A DNA stretch of 64,000 nt. Origin: Fimbriimonadia bacterium. GTDB lineage: Bacteria; Armatimonadota; Fimbriimonadia; Fimbriimonadales; GBS-DC. The DNA is taken from the NCBI GenBank assembly GCA_026129765.1, contig JAHCHP010000003.1:1-64000 (forward strand), in the 5' to 3' direction. Both the position numbers and the translations under genes were made by a program. The first letter of the stretch is position 1. Every line of letters begins with the position of its first letter. Shown here in pieces: positions 16,676 to 27,371 of the stretch. The notes below the pieces were generated by a model, which was not told the DNA's origin, ran no database searches, and saw nothing but the letters and a program-made list of their open reading frames with translations.

Positions 16676-17932
16676 TTAGGTTCCCATACTCCAAGAGTTG
16701 AGATAATGTTCCTGCTCTGCCGTCAAGGTATCGATTTGCACGCCCAACGCCTGCAGCTTCAAACGCGAGACTTGCTGATCCAGCTCTGCAGGAACCGAGA
16801 AGACCTGTTTGGGCAATTCCTTAGCTTTTTGCGCCATGTATTCCGAGCTGAGCGCTTGGTTCGCGAAACTCATATCCATCACCGATGCGGGATGTCCCTC
16901 TGCCGCTGCCAGATTGATCAAGCGTCCTTCGCCCAACAGATAAAGTTTGCGCCCATCGTTCAGCAGGTATTCTTCCACAAAGGGGCGGATCGTTCTCTGG
17001 TTGCTGGATAACTTTTCTAAAGCGGGAATGTCGATTTCCACATTGAAATGCCCCGTGTTGGCGACGACTGCGCCAGACTTCATCAACCGGAAATGTTCTT
17101 CGCGCAGCACGTGGAGATTGCCCGTCACGGTGATGAAAATGTCGCCGATGGTGGCGGCTTTCTCCAGAGGCATCACTTCAAAACCATCCATCAACGCTTC
17201 CAGCGCTTTCAGCGGGTCGACTTCACATATAATCACGTGCGCGCCCATTCCGCGAGCGCGAGTCGCGACGCCGCGTCCGCACCACCCGTAGCCCGCCACG
17301 ACAAACTTGCGCCCCGCCAGCAGCAGGTTCGTGGCGCGCAAAATACTGTCAATGGTGCTTTGTCCCGTACCATAGCGGTTATCGAACAGATGTTTGGTAT
17401 AAGCGTCGTTGACCGCGATAATGGGATAGGCTAACACGCCTTCTTGTGCCATCGCGCGCAAACGAATCACGCCGGTCGTGGTTTCTTCGGTTCCGCCAAT
17501 GACATGTTCCAGCAGTTCTCGCCGGTCCGAATGAAGCACCGATACCAGGTCCGCGCCGTCGTCCATCGTGATATGAGGATGCATATCCAGCGTCTGGTTG
17601 ATATGGCGATAGTAGGTGTCTTTATCTTCGCCTTTGATCGCGAACACAGCGATTCCGTCATGTTTCGCCAGCGAAGCGGCGACATCATCCTGAGTGGAGA
17701 GCGGATTGGAGGCGCAGAGCGCGACCTCCGCGCCGCCCGCCTTCAGCGTTTTCATCAGATTCGCGGTTTCAGTGGTGACGTGCAGACACGCGCCAATTTT
17801 TAAGCCTTTTAGCGGTTTTTCACGCTCAAAACGCTGCTTGAGCAGCCGCAGCACCGGCATCTCCTGCTCTGCCCATTCGATTCGCAACGCGCCTGAATCG
17901 GCAAGAGCTAAATCTTTGACATCATAATTCAT
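16676..17932 (-). CDS. ahcY: S-adenosylhomocysteinase
   Basis: 418 residues from ATG 17932 (MNYDVKDLA), with GGAGG upstream. It hydrolyses S-adenosylhomocysteine to adenosine and homocysteine using tightly bound NAD, relieving product inhibition of methyltransferases. The NAD-binding segment [18 protein letters not shown] and the early [12 protein letters not shown] match the family. The short form, without the insertion of about 40 residues found in many bacterial enzymes, resembles archaeal and thermophile versions. It is in the operon between jag and leuS. The SAM-dependent EgtD in this window would produce its substrate. Confidence 0.96.
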   Translation of the reverse strand: MNYDVKDLALADSGALRIEWAEQEMPVLRLLKQRFEREKPLKGLKIGACLHVTTETANLMKTLKAGGAEVALCASNPLSTQDDVAASLAKHDGIAVFAIKGEDKDTYYRHINQTLDMHPHITMDDGADLVSVLHSDRRELLEHVIGGTEETTTGVIRLRAMAQEGVLAYPIIAVNDAYTKHLFDNRYGTGQSTIDSILRATNLLLAGRKFVVAGYGWCGRGVATRARGMGAHVIICEVDPLKALEALMDGFEVMPLEKAATIGDIFITVTGNLHVLREEHFRLMKSGAVVANTGHFNVEIDIPALEKLSSNQRTIRPFVEEYLLNDGRKLYLLGEGRLINLAAAEGHPASVMDMSFANQALSSEYMAQKAKELPKQVFSVPAELDQQVSRLKLQALGVQIDTLTAEQEHYLNSWSMGT

Positions 17933-17957
17933 TCTTTTATTGCCTCCGTTTAACTTG

Positions 17958-18632
17958 TCATTCTTCGTTGTTTGTGTCTTCTCGTTTTTTGGGGGAAATG
18001 ACCACCCGTCGGTTGGGTTCCTCGCCTTCGCTATAGGTCGACACATCGGGGTTCTCTTTTAAGATGTTATGGATCAGCCTTCGTTCGTGCGCGGGCATCA
18101 CGGGCAGCACCGCCTCTTCGCCCCGTTGCTGCACTTCCAACGCGATGACCATGACCTGATTTCGCAGTTTTTCTTCCCGGCGTTTGCGCCATCCGCCCCC
18201 ATCCAGCACCAAGCGCGCATAGGGATGAACGCGGCGGCTGATAATCATGTTGAGCAAGTATTGCAGGTTGTCAATAACCTCCCCGTTTTTGCCCACTAAG
18301 TACGGTACATCGCGCCCGACGATTTCCACATCCGCATAACGCGCATGCCAGCCTTTCAGCACGACCTGCACCTGTAGGGGTGACTGGTTGAGCAGGTCTT
18401 GCACATAATCCGCGATTTGCTTCGCGGTATCATCATCCAGTTCATAATTATGCGATTCATGGTCCGCATCACCGTGGAAGCCTTGTTTTAGCTCCGCTTG
18501 CACCAAAACCCCATCTTCACCCTCGGCGATAACCTCGATCACGACCGCATTCTCATCGGACGCGCCCAGCATTTTCATCGCGTTCTGTTTGGCTTCGTTC
18601 AGGTCGCTGCCTGATGTTTCCACTCTTGCCAT
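17958..18632 (-). CDS. jag: Jag/KhpB-type RNA-binding protein (KH and R3H domains)
   Basis: 224 residues with GAGGAGG before the ATG. An N-terminal Jag_N region (about 1-50), a KH domain with [23 protein letters not shown] (core VGKNGEVID, about 115-135), and an R3H domain with [13 protein letters not shown]. Jag/KhpB usually follows yidC and binds small and messenger RNAs affecting division and envelope genes. Here it also follows yidC with a 67-bp gap. The acidic linker before the KH domain varies between species. Tail is acidic. Confidence 0.9.
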   Translation of the reverse strand: MARVETSGSDLNEAKQNAMKMLGASDENAVVIEVIAEGEDGVLVQAELKQGFHGDADHESHNYELDDDTAKQIADYVQDLLNQSPLQVQVVLKGWHARYADVEIVGRDVPYLVGKNGEVIDNLQYLLNMIISRRVHPYARLVLDGGGWRKRREEKLRNQVMVIALEVQQRGEEAVLPVMPAHERRLIHNILKENPDVSTYSEGEEPNRRVVISPKKREDTNNEE

Positions 18633-18699
18633 GTTTCTTTATCTCCTCCTCACTGCAAATCGCCTCGTGTTCTCAAGTCTCTTCGCGGTTGGCATCTCG

Positions 18700-20010
18700 T
18701 TATTTTCGTTTGCGTTTTTTAGAGCTTGGCTGGAACGAAGATTTCGGTTTTTCCGGTTCCTCGTTGGTTTTATCGGCGGTCGATGCGCCGTTCGCTAATT
18801 TCTGTTTTTCCGCCACGTTCTTTTCCATCGCTTCGCTCCATTTTGCCATGAAGCCTTTTCCATTGGAGCGATTACCGCCCTCTACCGGCACTAATTCCGG
18901 AGCAGGCTTGCTCATATACAGTTTGTAATGGACGGTATAAGCGACGTTGGACAGCAGCCAGTAGAGCGTGAACGCGGCGGGAAAACCCCACTGCCAGCTG
19001 AACATCACCAGCATGACCGTTGTGAAGAGCGACATCATTTTTTGTTGCTGCGCTTGGGAAGGATCCATCACGCTCAGGCGAGAGGTGATATACATACTGA
19101 GCGCGTAGATACCCAGCAGCACGGCGTCAAACTGTCCCAAATGCGAACCGATATAGCCGGGATAGCGCGCGCCCATATCGGGATTGATCCACAAGAAATG
19201 TCCCTGCTCAAAATTGACCTCGTACAGGCGGATCGCGTTGTAAACCAGGATCAGGAAAGGGAAAGGTATCAGCGCGTACAAACAACTGGAGAAGGGATTA
19301 ACGCCATACTTTTGGTACATCGCCATCTGCCTGCGCGCTAACTCTTCGCCTTTATAGTTCTCTTGCAGTTCCTTCAACAGCGGGGCGACCTGGAGCATTT
19401 TTCGCATGCTGCCAAATTGCCGGTGGGCAATGGGAATCTGGACTAAACGCACCACAATCGCGATCAGTATAATCGCAAACACATAGCTCCAATCACTGCG
19501 CCCAAAGATGCTCACGATCCCGTTGATGATCTTATAGGTGGTAAATTGGCTGTTGTGTTCGTCCACCTTTTGCCCCACTTCCCGCATATACGGCTTGGCT
19601 TCCTGTTTGAAGACGGTTGTATTGGATGAGAACCGCTCCAACTGCTTCAGGGTGTGGTATGCCTGATTGAAGTCTTTCCTGTCTTCGCCATAGATCTGTG
19701 CCTCCAAAAGGGTCGCTTTGGCGGCGTCCTCGGTGCCTTTGAACTGATTTGTGACCTGACGCAGTTTACTGAGGGATTCGTCCAGCTTCTCTTCCGCCTT
19801 GTAGGTCTCGTTCCCATTCTTCAGGCTTTGCGCTTCTTTTCTGAGATTTTGCGCTTCCTGAATGATTTTGGCAGCGGCGCCGGGCTCCGCGGGCGCAGGC
19901 TGGTTGTTCATGAACCGGGGCATCATAAACAGAAAAAACATCCACAGCACCATAGAGATTAACATGGCGCGCATAAACAGTTTCTGCTGATCGGGTTGTT
20001 GCTCTGACAT
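18700..20010 (-). CDS. yidC: Membrane protein insertase YidC/OxaI
   Basis: 436 residues with AGGAGCG before the ATG. One N-terminal membrane helix (about 12-32), a periplasmic region of about 130 residues that looks entirely helical (coiled coil/TPR-like, rich in Glu, Lys and Gln), then the five-helix Oxa1 core from about 175 with IPIAHRQFGSMRKM and FPAAFTLYWLLSN. The C-terminal tail is very basic (KKRKRK), suited to ribosome binding. It inserts proteins into the inner membrane. The usual beta-sandwich P1 domain of Gram-negative YidC is absent. Sits in the conserved rpmH-rnpA-yidD-yidC-jag order. Confidence 0.95.
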   Translation of the reverse strand: MSEQQPDQQKLFMRAMLISMVLWMFFLFMMPRFMNNQPAPAEPGAAAKIIQEAQNLRKEAQSLKNGNETYKAEEKLDESLSKLRQVTNQFKGTEDAAKATLLEAQIYGEDRKDFNQAYHTLKQLERFSSNTTVFKQEAKPYMREVGQKVDEHNSQFTTYKIINGIVSIFGRSDWSYVFAIILIAIVVRLVQIPIAHRQFGSMRKMLQVAPLLKELQENYKGEELARRQMAMYQKYGVNPFSSCLYALIPFPFLILVYNAIRLYEVNFEQGHFLWINPDMGARYPGYIGSHLGQFDAVLLGIYALSMYITSRLSVMDPSQAQQQKMMSLFTTVMLVMFSWQWGFPAAFTLYWLLSNVAYTVHYKLYMSKPAPELVPVEGGNRSNGKGFMAKWSEAMEKNVAEKQKLANGASTADKTNEEPEKPKSSFQPSSKKRKRK

Positions 20011-20043
20011 AATCGCTCCTAATAATTGCTTTGCTTGTTGTGT

Positions 20044-20349
20044 TTAAGGGACGGGATCGACTCCGCCTTTGCTAAACGGGTGGCATCGCGCGATTCGCTT
20101 CAGCCCCATCCAGCCCCCTTTCCATACGCCATGTTTCAGAATTGCCTGCGCCATATATTCGGAACAGGTGGGATAAAATCGACAAGTGGGAGGCGTAAAA
20201 CGCGACAATCGCTGATACTGCCGAATCGCGAAAATGAACAATTTCGCGCCAGCGCCTTTGGGAGTTGTAGGCGCCTCGGTTATGGGTTCAGTAATTTCAG
20301 GCTCTCGAGCGTTTGGCGCGTTTGCGCTTGAAGCGTGGTCGCATCCCAT
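20044..20349 (-). CDS. yidD: Membrane protein insertion efficiency factor YidD
   Basis: The conserved part is 65-70 residues: [26 protein letters not shown], here noted by its core [11 protein letters not shown], and [11 protein letters not shown], all hallmarks of YidD. ATG 20349 gives 101 residues and overlaps rnpA by 70 bp; the N-terminal 35 residues are then unlike the family. TTG 20241 would give a 65-residue protein with a usual start and no overlap. No clear ribosome site marks either. YidD helps YidC-dependent membrane insertion. Identity is sure, the start is not. Confidence 0.85.
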   Translation of the reverse strand: MGCDHASSANAPNAREPEITEPITEAPTTPKGAGAKLFIFAIRQYQRLSRFTPPTCRFYPTCSEYMAQAILKHGVWKGGWMGLKRIARCHPFSKGGVDPVP

Positions 20350-20624
20350 TGTAATAGTCCGTCCCGGGCGATCACCACTATGTCGTGTCCGGGCTTGATC
20401 ATGTCCCAAAAGGGACGCAGTGCTGCCCGCAAACGCCGTTTTAAGCGGTTTCTCGCCGCGATACATCCAAATCGTTTTCCAACAACAAAGCCAAGACGAC
20501 TCAGCTGGTCATCCTGGCGGTCGATCCAAATCATCACAAATCCGGCTGTTACCCGCTTCTGCCCATGTTCGTATACGCGCTGAAAATCGGCGGAGCGGCG
20601 CAGCCTACCTGCCTGGGGCAGCAT
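20280..20624 (-). CDS. rnpA: Ribonuclease P protein component
   Basis: 114 residues. The RNR motif is present as [12 protein letters not shown] (about 56-67), preceded by [11 protein letters not shown], typical of the protein subunit that helps the RNase P RNA bind and cleave pre-tRNA 5' leaders. It begins 10 bp after the rpmH stop. Normal length. The 3' end may overlap the yidD start. Confidence 0.96.
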   Translation of the reverse strand: MLPQAGRLRRSADFQRVYEHGQKRVTAGFVMIWIDRQDDQLSRLGFVVGKRFGCIAARNRLKRRLRAALRPFWDMIKPGHDIVVIARDGLLQWDATTLQAQTRQTLESLKLLNP

Positions 20625-20634
20625 AGGGAGAAAA

Positions 20635-20772
20635 TCAGGAGACCGTCAAACGATGACGACCCGCCTGGCGACGACGACGCAGCACATTGCGTCCATCTTT
20701 GGACTGCATGCGCTTGCGAAAACCGTGAGACTTCGCCCGGTGCCTGCGGTTGGGTTGATAAGTTCTTTTCAT
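20635..20772 (-). CDS. rpmH: Ribosomal protein L34
   Basis: 45 residues beginning [20 protein letters not shown] and ending RLTVS, the standard L34 length and sequence pattern. GGAGG lies 8 nt before the ATG. It is the first gene of the operon that continues with rnpA. L34 is a small basic 50S protein close to 23S rRNA. Next to rpmH one often finds dnaA, but here the divergent neighbour is rimI. Confidence 0.98.
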   Translation of the reverse strand: MKRTYQPNRRHRAKSHGFRKRMQSKDGRNVLRRRRQAGRHRLTVS

Positions 20773-20815
20773 GGTTGTGCCTCCAATCCTGTTTTTTCGT
20801 TTTTAGACAAGGGAT

Positions 20816-20842
20816 ATTGTACCCGATGGGGGAAGGTATACT
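20816..20842. promoter_or_regulatory. Divergent -10 boxes for rpmH operon and rimI-tsaD
   Basis: Minus strand TACAAT at 20816-20821 serves the rpmH operon (44 nt before the ATG). Plus strand TATACT at 20837-20842 lies 5 nt before rimI ATG 20848 and 11 nt before a second in-frame ATG at 20854, so the rimI message would be leaderless or nearly so. Confidence 0.6.
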
Positions 20843-20847
20843 TTAGC

Positions 20848-21420
20848 ATGACGATGATTACGTTCTATTCGCCCCCTCAAGAGAATGAAGAAACTTTGAT
20901 TGTGCCGATGCGCATTGAGCATTTGCCTGATGTGCTGGCGATTGAGCGTCTCTCATTTAAGACTCCCTGGTCCTACGAATCTTTCTTGAATGATGTCAAA
21001 AATCCCGGCACCGATTACCGCATCGCGAAAATTGGCGAACGACTGGTGGGTTATGCGGGGCTGTGGCTGGTGGTGGATGAAGCGCATATCACGAATATTG
21101 CCGTTCATCCCGATTTTCGTGGCAGAAAGATCGGAGAAAAGCTGCTGCTTTGCCTGCTGGAGGTCGCGCATACCCGCGGGATGGCGCGCGCATTGCTGGA
21201 AGCGCGTGTGGGTAATATTCCCGCGCTCCACCTTTACCAGAAGTATGGTTTCAAAGAGATCACCCGGCGCAAAAACTACTATCAGGAAGACCAAGAGGAT
21301 GCGATTGTGATGTGGGCGGATGGGGTGAATACGCCGGAATATGGCGAGCGTTTGGCGCGGTTGAAAGTTCAGCTGCTGGAGGCATCCCATGGTGCTGGGA
21401 ATCGAGACCAGCTGCGATGA
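20848..21420 (+). CDS. rimI: Ribosomal-protein-alanine N-acetyltransferase RimI
   Basis: 190 residues, GNAT fold. VDEAHITNIAVHPDFRGRKIGEKLL holds the acetyl-CoA loop (core RGRKIG), followed by LLEARVGNIPALHLYQKYGF, the RimI signature region (core LEARVGN). It acetylates the N-terminus of S18 and related substrates. The C-terminal 30 residues extend past the usual end and overlap tsaD by 32 bp. The frame is open further upstream, but the -10 box at 20837 rules out earlier starts. RimI and TsaD are often neighbours. Confidence 0.93.
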   Translation: MTMITFYSPPQENEETLIVPMRIEHLPDVLAIERLSFKTPWSYESFLNDVKNPGTDYRIAKIGERLVGYAGLWLVVDEAHITNIAVHPDFRGRKIGEKLLLCLLEVAHTRGMARALLEARVGNIPALHLYQKYGFKEITRRKNYYQEDQEDAIVMWADGVNTPEYGERLARLKVQLLEASHGAGNRDQLR

Positions 21421-22375
21421 GACAGCGGCTGCTGTGGTGGTGTCGGGACACCGAGCGCTTTCTAATATTGTCGCCTCCCAAGTGGACATGCACGCGCAAT
21501 GGGGGGGCGTTGTGCCAGAGGCAGCGGCGCGCCAACATGTGGAACGAATCACGCCCGTGATTCATCAGGCGTTGGATGAGGCAGGTATCGATGCGCGTGA
21601 TTTGACAGGAATCGCGGTGACCCATCGTCCGGGATTAGTGGGCGCGCTGGTGGTGGGAATCGCTGCCGCGAAGGCGTTGGCTTTTGCCTTGGGAAAACCG
21701 ATGGTCGGGGTCAACCATTTGGAGGGGCATCTTTACTCGGCTTTTCTTGAGCAAGAGGCGCGATTTGAACCGCATGTCTGTTTGATTGTTTCGGGCGGTC
21801 ATACCGAACTTCTGTATGTGAAGGCACATGGAGATTATCAACTGTTGGGGCAGACTCAAGATGACGCGGCAGGTGAAGCCTTTGACAAGAGCGCGCGCTT
21901 GATGGGACTGGGGTATCCTGGCGGTCCGCAAATTGACCTGCAGGCGCGTTCTGGCGATCCGAAGGCGGTTCCTCTGCCGCGCGCCCGCCTACAGAACCCG
22001 CTCGATTTTAGTTTCAGCGGTCTCAAAACCGCGGTCCGCCGCTTTATCGAAGCGCGCCCCGACGGATACTCGATTCCCGATCTCTGCGCTTCGCTGCAGC
22101 AAGCGATTCTGGATGTGCTGGTTCAAAGGACGCTGTTGGCGGCGCAGCAAACGGGTGTAAGTTTAATTACGGTGGTGGGCGGCGTGGCTGCCAATTCACA
22201 GTTGCAAACTCGTATGCGGCAGGAGTCAGCCAACGCGGGGTTTCAAGCGCTGATTCCCCCAGCAAAGTTTTGCACCGATAACGCTGCCATGATCGCGGCG
22301 GCAGGCTATCATCGCCTGCAGGCAGGGGAACGCGCCGATTGGGATTTGGATGCCTACGCGAACGCGGGATGGTGA
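21389..22375 (+). CDS. tsaD: tRNA threonylcarbamoyladenosine transferase TsaD
   Basis: 328 residues, normal length. MVLGIETSCDETAAAVV opens the ASKHA fold; NHLEGHLYSAF carries the metal-binding histidines; LIVSGGHTELL and the ending CTDNAAMIAAAG complete the family pattern. With TsaB, TsaC and TsaE it makes t6A37 in ANN-decoding tRNAs. TsaB and TsaE are not in the window. The start lies inside rimI, giving translational coupling. Confidence 0.97.
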   Translation: MVLGIETSCDETAAAVVVSGHRALSNIVASQVDMHAQWGGVVPEAAARQHVERITPVIHQALDEAGIDARDLTGIAVTHRPGLVGALVVGIAAAKALAFALGKPMVGVNHLEGHLYSAFLEQEARFEPHVCLIVSGGHTELLYVKAHGDYQLLGQTQDDAAGEAFDKSARLMGLGYPGGPQIDLQARSGDPKAVPLPRARLQNPLDFSFSGLKTAVRRFIEARPDGYSIPDLCASLQQAILDVLVQRTLLAAQQTGVSLITVVGGVAANSQLQTRMRQESANAGFQALIPPAKFCTDNAAMIAAAGYHRLQAGERADWDLDAYANAGW

Positions 22376-22401
22376 AATGATGTAAAAATGGAGTTAGGAA
22401 G

Positions 22402-22623
22402 ATGACCACAAACGCAAAACCACTGGCAGAATTAACACGAGAGGCAATTCAAATCCTCTATCGGGAGATGGGCATTGTCAACACAGTACGTGTCCTGAAG
22501 CAATTCACGGTTGGATTTGGAGATTACACACAGGAGCGAGAGGCGTTGTTTGAAAATCAGACGATGGATACCCTCATCGATGAAATCAAGCAGCACAAAA
22601 AAGGAAACGAAGACGCCAAGTAA
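22402..22623 (+). CDS. Conserved-looking small protein of unknown function
   Basis: 73 residues, preceded by GGAGTTAGGAAG. The sequence is helical, with REAIQILYREMGIVNTVRV followed by QFTVGFGDYTQEREALF and a charged end. I recall similar short proteins in other environmental bacteria but no function. It sits 26 bp after tsaD on the same strand and faces pstB. It is not obviously part of a toxin-antitoxin pair because no partner ORF is adjacent. Confidence 0.6.
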   Translation: MTTNAKPLAELTREAIQILYREMGIVNTVRVLKQFTVGFGDYTQEREALFENQTMDTLIDEIKQHKKGNEDAK

Positions 22624-22650
22624 CGGTTTCCTGATCTGAACAAACCCCGC

Positions 22651-23457
22651 TTATCCGAATCTGCCGCGAATGTAATCTTCGGTTTCTTTCTTTTCGGGAA
22701 CCGTGAAGATTTTTTCTGTGACCCCAAACTCGTGAAGCACGCCATTCAAGAAGAAGCCGGTATAGTCGGAGACACGAGCCGCCTGTTGCATTCCGTGTGT
22801 GACGATCACGATGGTGTAGTTCTGCTTCAGTTCCTGCATTAACTCTTCGATGCGATAGGTGGACGCGGGGTCCAAGGCGGAGGTCGGTTCATCCATCAAA
22901 ATCACTTCGGGGTTAACCGCCAGCACGCGCGCGATGCATAACCGTTGCTGCTGACCGCCGGAGAGTTGCAAACCTGATTGTCGCAGTTTGTCTTTTACTT
23001 CGTCCCAAAGCGCGGACTGCTTCAGGCTGGTTTCCACAATTTGCGTCAACACGCGCTTATCGCGCAACCCATGCATCCGGGGACCGTATGCCACATTGTC
23101 GAAAATGCTCATGGGGAACGGGTTCGGTTTCTGGAACACCATGCCGACCCGCTTACGCAGATCCACGACATCGACTTCGGGCGCGTAGATGTTTTGACCG
23201 TCCAGCAGCACCCTGCCGCTCACTTTTGCGCCTTCAATCAGGTCGTTCATGCGGTTAAGACAACGGAGAAAGGTGGTTTTTCCACACCCTGAGGGTCCGA
23301 TGAGCGCGGTAATGGCATTGGCTTTGATTTCGATATCGACTTCGCGCAGCGCCTGAAAATCGCCATAATAAACATTGAGACCCCGCGCTTCAACTCGCGC
23401 TAACGGCTCGACGACTGCAGTTTCTTCCAATTCTGGCGCCCTCATAGATAATCTCAT
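22651..23457 (-). CDS. pstB: Phosphate ABC transporter ATP-binding protein PstB
   Basis: 268 residues. Walker [21 protein letters not shown], written here as GPSGCGKT, the PstB-specific CLNRMNDL, Q-loop FQKPNPFP, signature LSGGQQQR and Walker [14 protein letters not shown] are all present. It drives high-affinity phosphate uptake with PstS, PstC and PstA. None of these lie in the window; the next gene upstream is tRNA-Arg and downstream is on the other strand, so pstB is an orphan. A possible Pho-box precedes it. Confidence 0.95.
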   Translation of the reverse strand: MRLSMRAPELEETAVVEPLARVEARGLNVYYGDFQALREVDIEIKANAITALIGPSGCGKTTFLRCLNRMNDLIEGAKVSGRVLLDGQNIYAPEVDVVDLRKRVGMVFQKPNPFPMSIFDNVAYGPRMHGLRDKRVLTQIVETSLKQSALWDEVKDKLRQSGLQLSGGQQQRLCIARVLAVNPEVILMDEPTSALDPASTYRIEELMQELKQNYTIVIVTHGMQQAARVSDYTGFFLNGVLHEFGVTEKIFTVPEKKETEDYIRGRFG

Positions 23458-23492
23458 TTCAACAGATATACCCTTAATCCTACCGCATGTTT

Positions 23493-23509
23493 CGTTAAAG
23501 AGTTGTTAA
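23493..23509 (-). promoter_or_regulatory. Possible Pho-box upstream of pstB
   Basis: Minus strand reads TTAACA-5nt-TTAACG, an 11-nt periodic pair like the Bacillus-type PhoP repeat TT(A/C/T)ACA. It lies 36-52 nt upstream of the pstB start. Only two repeats are seen, so the call is weak. Confidence 0.3.
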
Positions 23510-23551
23510 AATCCATCCTTTTCGCAACGGATCGGCGAAAGCCTTATCATG

Positions 23552-23623
23552 CGCCCCCGGCGGGAATCGAACCCACGCTCCTGGCTCCGGAAACCAGTGC
23601 TCTATCCACTGAGCTACGGGGGC
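23552..23623 (-). tRNA. tRNA-Arg (CCG anticodon)
   Basis: 72 nt without an encoded CCA. Acceptor stem GCCCCCG/CGGGGGC, D-arm GCTC/GAGC, anticodon stem CTGGT/GCCAG with loop TTCCGGA, and T-arm GTGGG-TTCGATT-CCCGC. Discriminator base G. It reads CGG arginine codons. Confidence 0.96.
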
Positions 23624-23654
23624 AACTCAGGCGCATATTTTACCTGAAAGTCAA

Positions 23655-24689
23655 TTAAGGGGTTTCGTAGAAGCCCTCAAACAACTTATCCCAGCCTTTT
23701 TCGGTTTGAACATCCATCCAATAGTTGCGCTTTTCAGTTTTCGAGTTGAGGAAAGTCATCCGAAGCACCAATTTTCCCGCAGGGCTTTCAAAAGGTTGGG
23801 AAATCAACACTAATTGAGCGTTTTCGTAGACGCCTTCAGCAATCATGGGTTTGGGATGCATGCTGGAGAAATACCAATTGTGGTATTTTTTATCGGCAGG
23901 GTTGTAAGCGGTCAGCATCAAGCCTTCGAATCGCCCCATGGACTCGAGGTCCATCATATAGTAGCTCTCGATCATAGAGTTGGACAATCCCCACTCGTTC
24001 TTGATTCTCAAATCGATTTCCATCGCGACTTTGCCATCCGACAGCATTTTCTCTTTGCCTTTGACATAATGGGTCAGGAAATCGATCTTTTTCATTTCCT
24101 CAGAAGGCGGCGGCAGGATGTGCTTGATGATAGCGGGCTGCTTTTCGCGTTTGAAGGACCCCTCCATGGATTTGACCCACGCGCCATTCATCCGGGTTTC
24201 GCTGGTAAAGAGAACTTCGTCCTCCGATTTCGCTTCAAAGGTCGTTCGGACCTGCACATCTTTGATTCCCATGTAGTCTTTGGGCGCGCTGGTTACGACC
24301 AATAGCTTGCCCTCGAACTTGCCTTCGCTTTCCCAACCCATGCCGGGCGCTAAGGAGTCAAACCACCAAGTCTTAAAATTTTTGGAGTCTGCATCGTAGC
24401 CAATCAACAGCAAGCCGAAAATCGTTCCCATACCGGGCATTTCTGACACGAAGTTATATCGCATCATATGCCCTTGCAAAGTCCACATTGCGGATGCTGT
24501 TGCTTTCGCTTTGGTACTGTTTCCGGGACCCATTGAGACTTCCAACTCGCTGGTCCAGTTTCCGGCTAAAAACTCTATTTGTTTCAGTTCTGAAGGCGGT
24601 TTGTTGCCTTCTAAGGGTTGTGCTGCGCCTCCCGCCATAATGCCCACAGTGAGCAGGGCGATTCCTAAGAGCCTTGTGAATAAATTCAT
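23655..24689 (-). CDS. Secreted protein with two DUF1579-like domains
   Basis: 344 residues from ATG 24689 with GGAGGTG upstream. A signal peptide (about 1-25, MNLFTRLLGIALLTVGIM, no clear lipobox) is followed by two related halves. Each starts with a phrase like LKQIEFLAGNW or MKKIDFLTHYV and has a WWFDS/WYFSS-type core preceded by GYDADSKNF or AYNPADKKY. DUF1579 proteins are small beta-barrel proteins of unknown function. The second copy is more divergent. The gene has a textbook sigma70 promoter of its own. Confidence 0.75.
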   Translation of the reverse strand: MNLFTRLLGIALLTVGIMAGGAAQPLEGNKPPSELKQIEFLAGNWTSELEVSMGPGNSTKAKATASAMWTLQGHMMRYNFVSEMPGMGTIFGLLLIGYDADSKNFKTWWFDSLAPGMGWESEGKFEGKLLVVTSAPKDYMGIKDVQVRTTFEAKSEDEVLFTSETRMNGAWVKSMEGSFKREKQPAIIKHILPPPSEEMKKIDFLTHYVKGKEKMLSDGKVAMEIDLRIKNEWGLSNSMIESYYMMDLESMGRFEGLMLTAYNPADKKYHNWYFSSMHPKPMIAEGVYENAQLVLISQPFESPAGKLVLRMTFLNSKTEKRNYWMDVQTEKGWDKLFEGFYETP

Positions 24690-24717
24690 TTTACACCTCC
24701 CAATGAATGTATACAAA

Positions 24718-24746
24718 ATTATACTTTATTTTTTCTTGTTTGTCAA
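24718..24746 (-). promoter_or_regulatory. Strong sigma70-type promoter of the DUF1579 gene
   Basis: Minus strand TTGACA (24741-24746), 17-bp spacer, TATAAT (24718-24723), 28 nt before the ATG. Both hexamers are perfect consensus, the best classical promoter seen in the window. Confidence 0.85.
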
Positions 24747-24787
24747 GGGGTAAGGTATAATCGCTTGTTTTTTAAGGGGGAATTTTT

Positions 24788-25222
24788 ATGCGGCAGCGCG
24801 TCAATTTGTTGATCACGCGGGCTTTCGAAGCTCGTTTGCAATTGTTGGTCTTTTTGGAGATCGCTCCCGAACCCTTGTTAGATGTGCTGCAGACTCCGGG
24901 AGGGACGATTGAGCCGGGGGAGGAGCCTTTGCGGGCTGCGTTCCGGGAAGCCAACGAAGAGACCGGTCTCGCGAACTTCGGGCATGCGCGTTTTTTGGGT
25001 GAGACGATTTTTGAGGGAACCACCGAGACGGTGCATATTCATGGGTTTCATTTGACTTGTGTGGAGGAGACGCCAGCGATTTGGGATCATTGTGTGACAG
25101 GAACAGGCACGGATGACGGCATGACGTTTCGTTTGCGCTGGATTGATCTACCTTTGCAAGAAACTTTGCGCCCGCCCTTCAATCTGTTCTTGGACCGCTT
25201 GACAGAAGAACTAACTGGATAG
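24788..25222 (+). CDS. Nudix hydrolase
   Basis: 144 residues. The Nudix box fits G39-x5-E45-x7-R53-E54-x2-E57-E58-x-G60 (GGTIEPGEEP, then AAFREANEETGL). Such enzymes cleave nucleoside diphosphates linked to another group, using Mg held by the box glutamates. Substrate is unknown. AAGGGGG precedes the ATG and TATAAT at 24756-24761 could be its promoter. lysW follows 38 bp downstream with its own -10 box, so a functional link is not implied. Confidence 0.85.
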   Translation: MRQRVNLLITRAFEARLQLLVFLEIAPEPLLDVLQTPGGTIEPGEEPLRAAFREANEETGLANFGHARFLGETIFEGTTETVHIHGFHLTCVEETPAIWDHCVTGTGTDDGMTFRLRWIDLPLQETLRPPFNLFLDRLTEELTG

Positions 25223-25227
25223 ACAGG

Positions 25228-25233
25228 TATAAT
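25228..25233 (+). promoter_or_regulatory. Predicted -10 box of lysW-lysX-lysY
   Basis: TATAAT 28 nt before lysW ATG, followed by the ribosome site TGGAGG. No good -35 at the right distance. Confidence 0.5.
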
Positions 25234-25260
25234 TTTTGCTTGAGTGGAGGTTGAACGAAA

Positions 25261-25425
25261 ATGACCGTTGAATGTTTAGAGTGCGGCGCAGACCTGACGT
25301 TGAATGAGCCGGAGTTGGGCGAAATCGTGGTCTGTGGCACCTGTGGCGCAGAATTGGAAGTGGTGGGGCTGAGCCCTTTGACTTTGGATTACGCGCCCGA
25401 AGAAGCGGAAGATTGGGGCGAGTAA
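25261..25425 (+). CDS. lysW: Amino-group carrier protein LysW
   Basis: 54 residues. Two Cys pairs, CLECG (5-9) and CGTCG (25-29), form a zinc ribbon; the acidic tail ends EDWGE, the conserved C-terminus whose last Glu is linked to the amino group of alpha-aminoadipate (or glutamate). The carrier protects the substrate and presents it to LysX, LysZ, LysY, LysJ and LysK. It is followed after 9 nt by lysX. Too short for usual ORF cut-offs but unmistakable. Confidence 0.95.
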   Translation: MTVECLECGADLTLNEPELGEIVVCGTCGAELEVVGLSPLTLDYAPEEAEDWGE

Positions 25426-25434
25426 GGTCGGTTC

Positions 25435-27317
<1,883 letters not shown>

Positions 27318-27371
27318 CAATAATAGTTGTGAGACGTTTCAATCACCTCTTAGCAAGGAGTTTCGAATCCA

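Noticed and set aside
17933..17957. SAM or SAH riboswitch before ahcY
   Set aside because: Only 25 bp separate jag and ahcY, too short for an aptamer.
20653..20847. Longer rimI start reaching back over rpmH
   Set aside because: It would overlap rpmH on the other strand and precede the rimI -10 box at 20837-20842.
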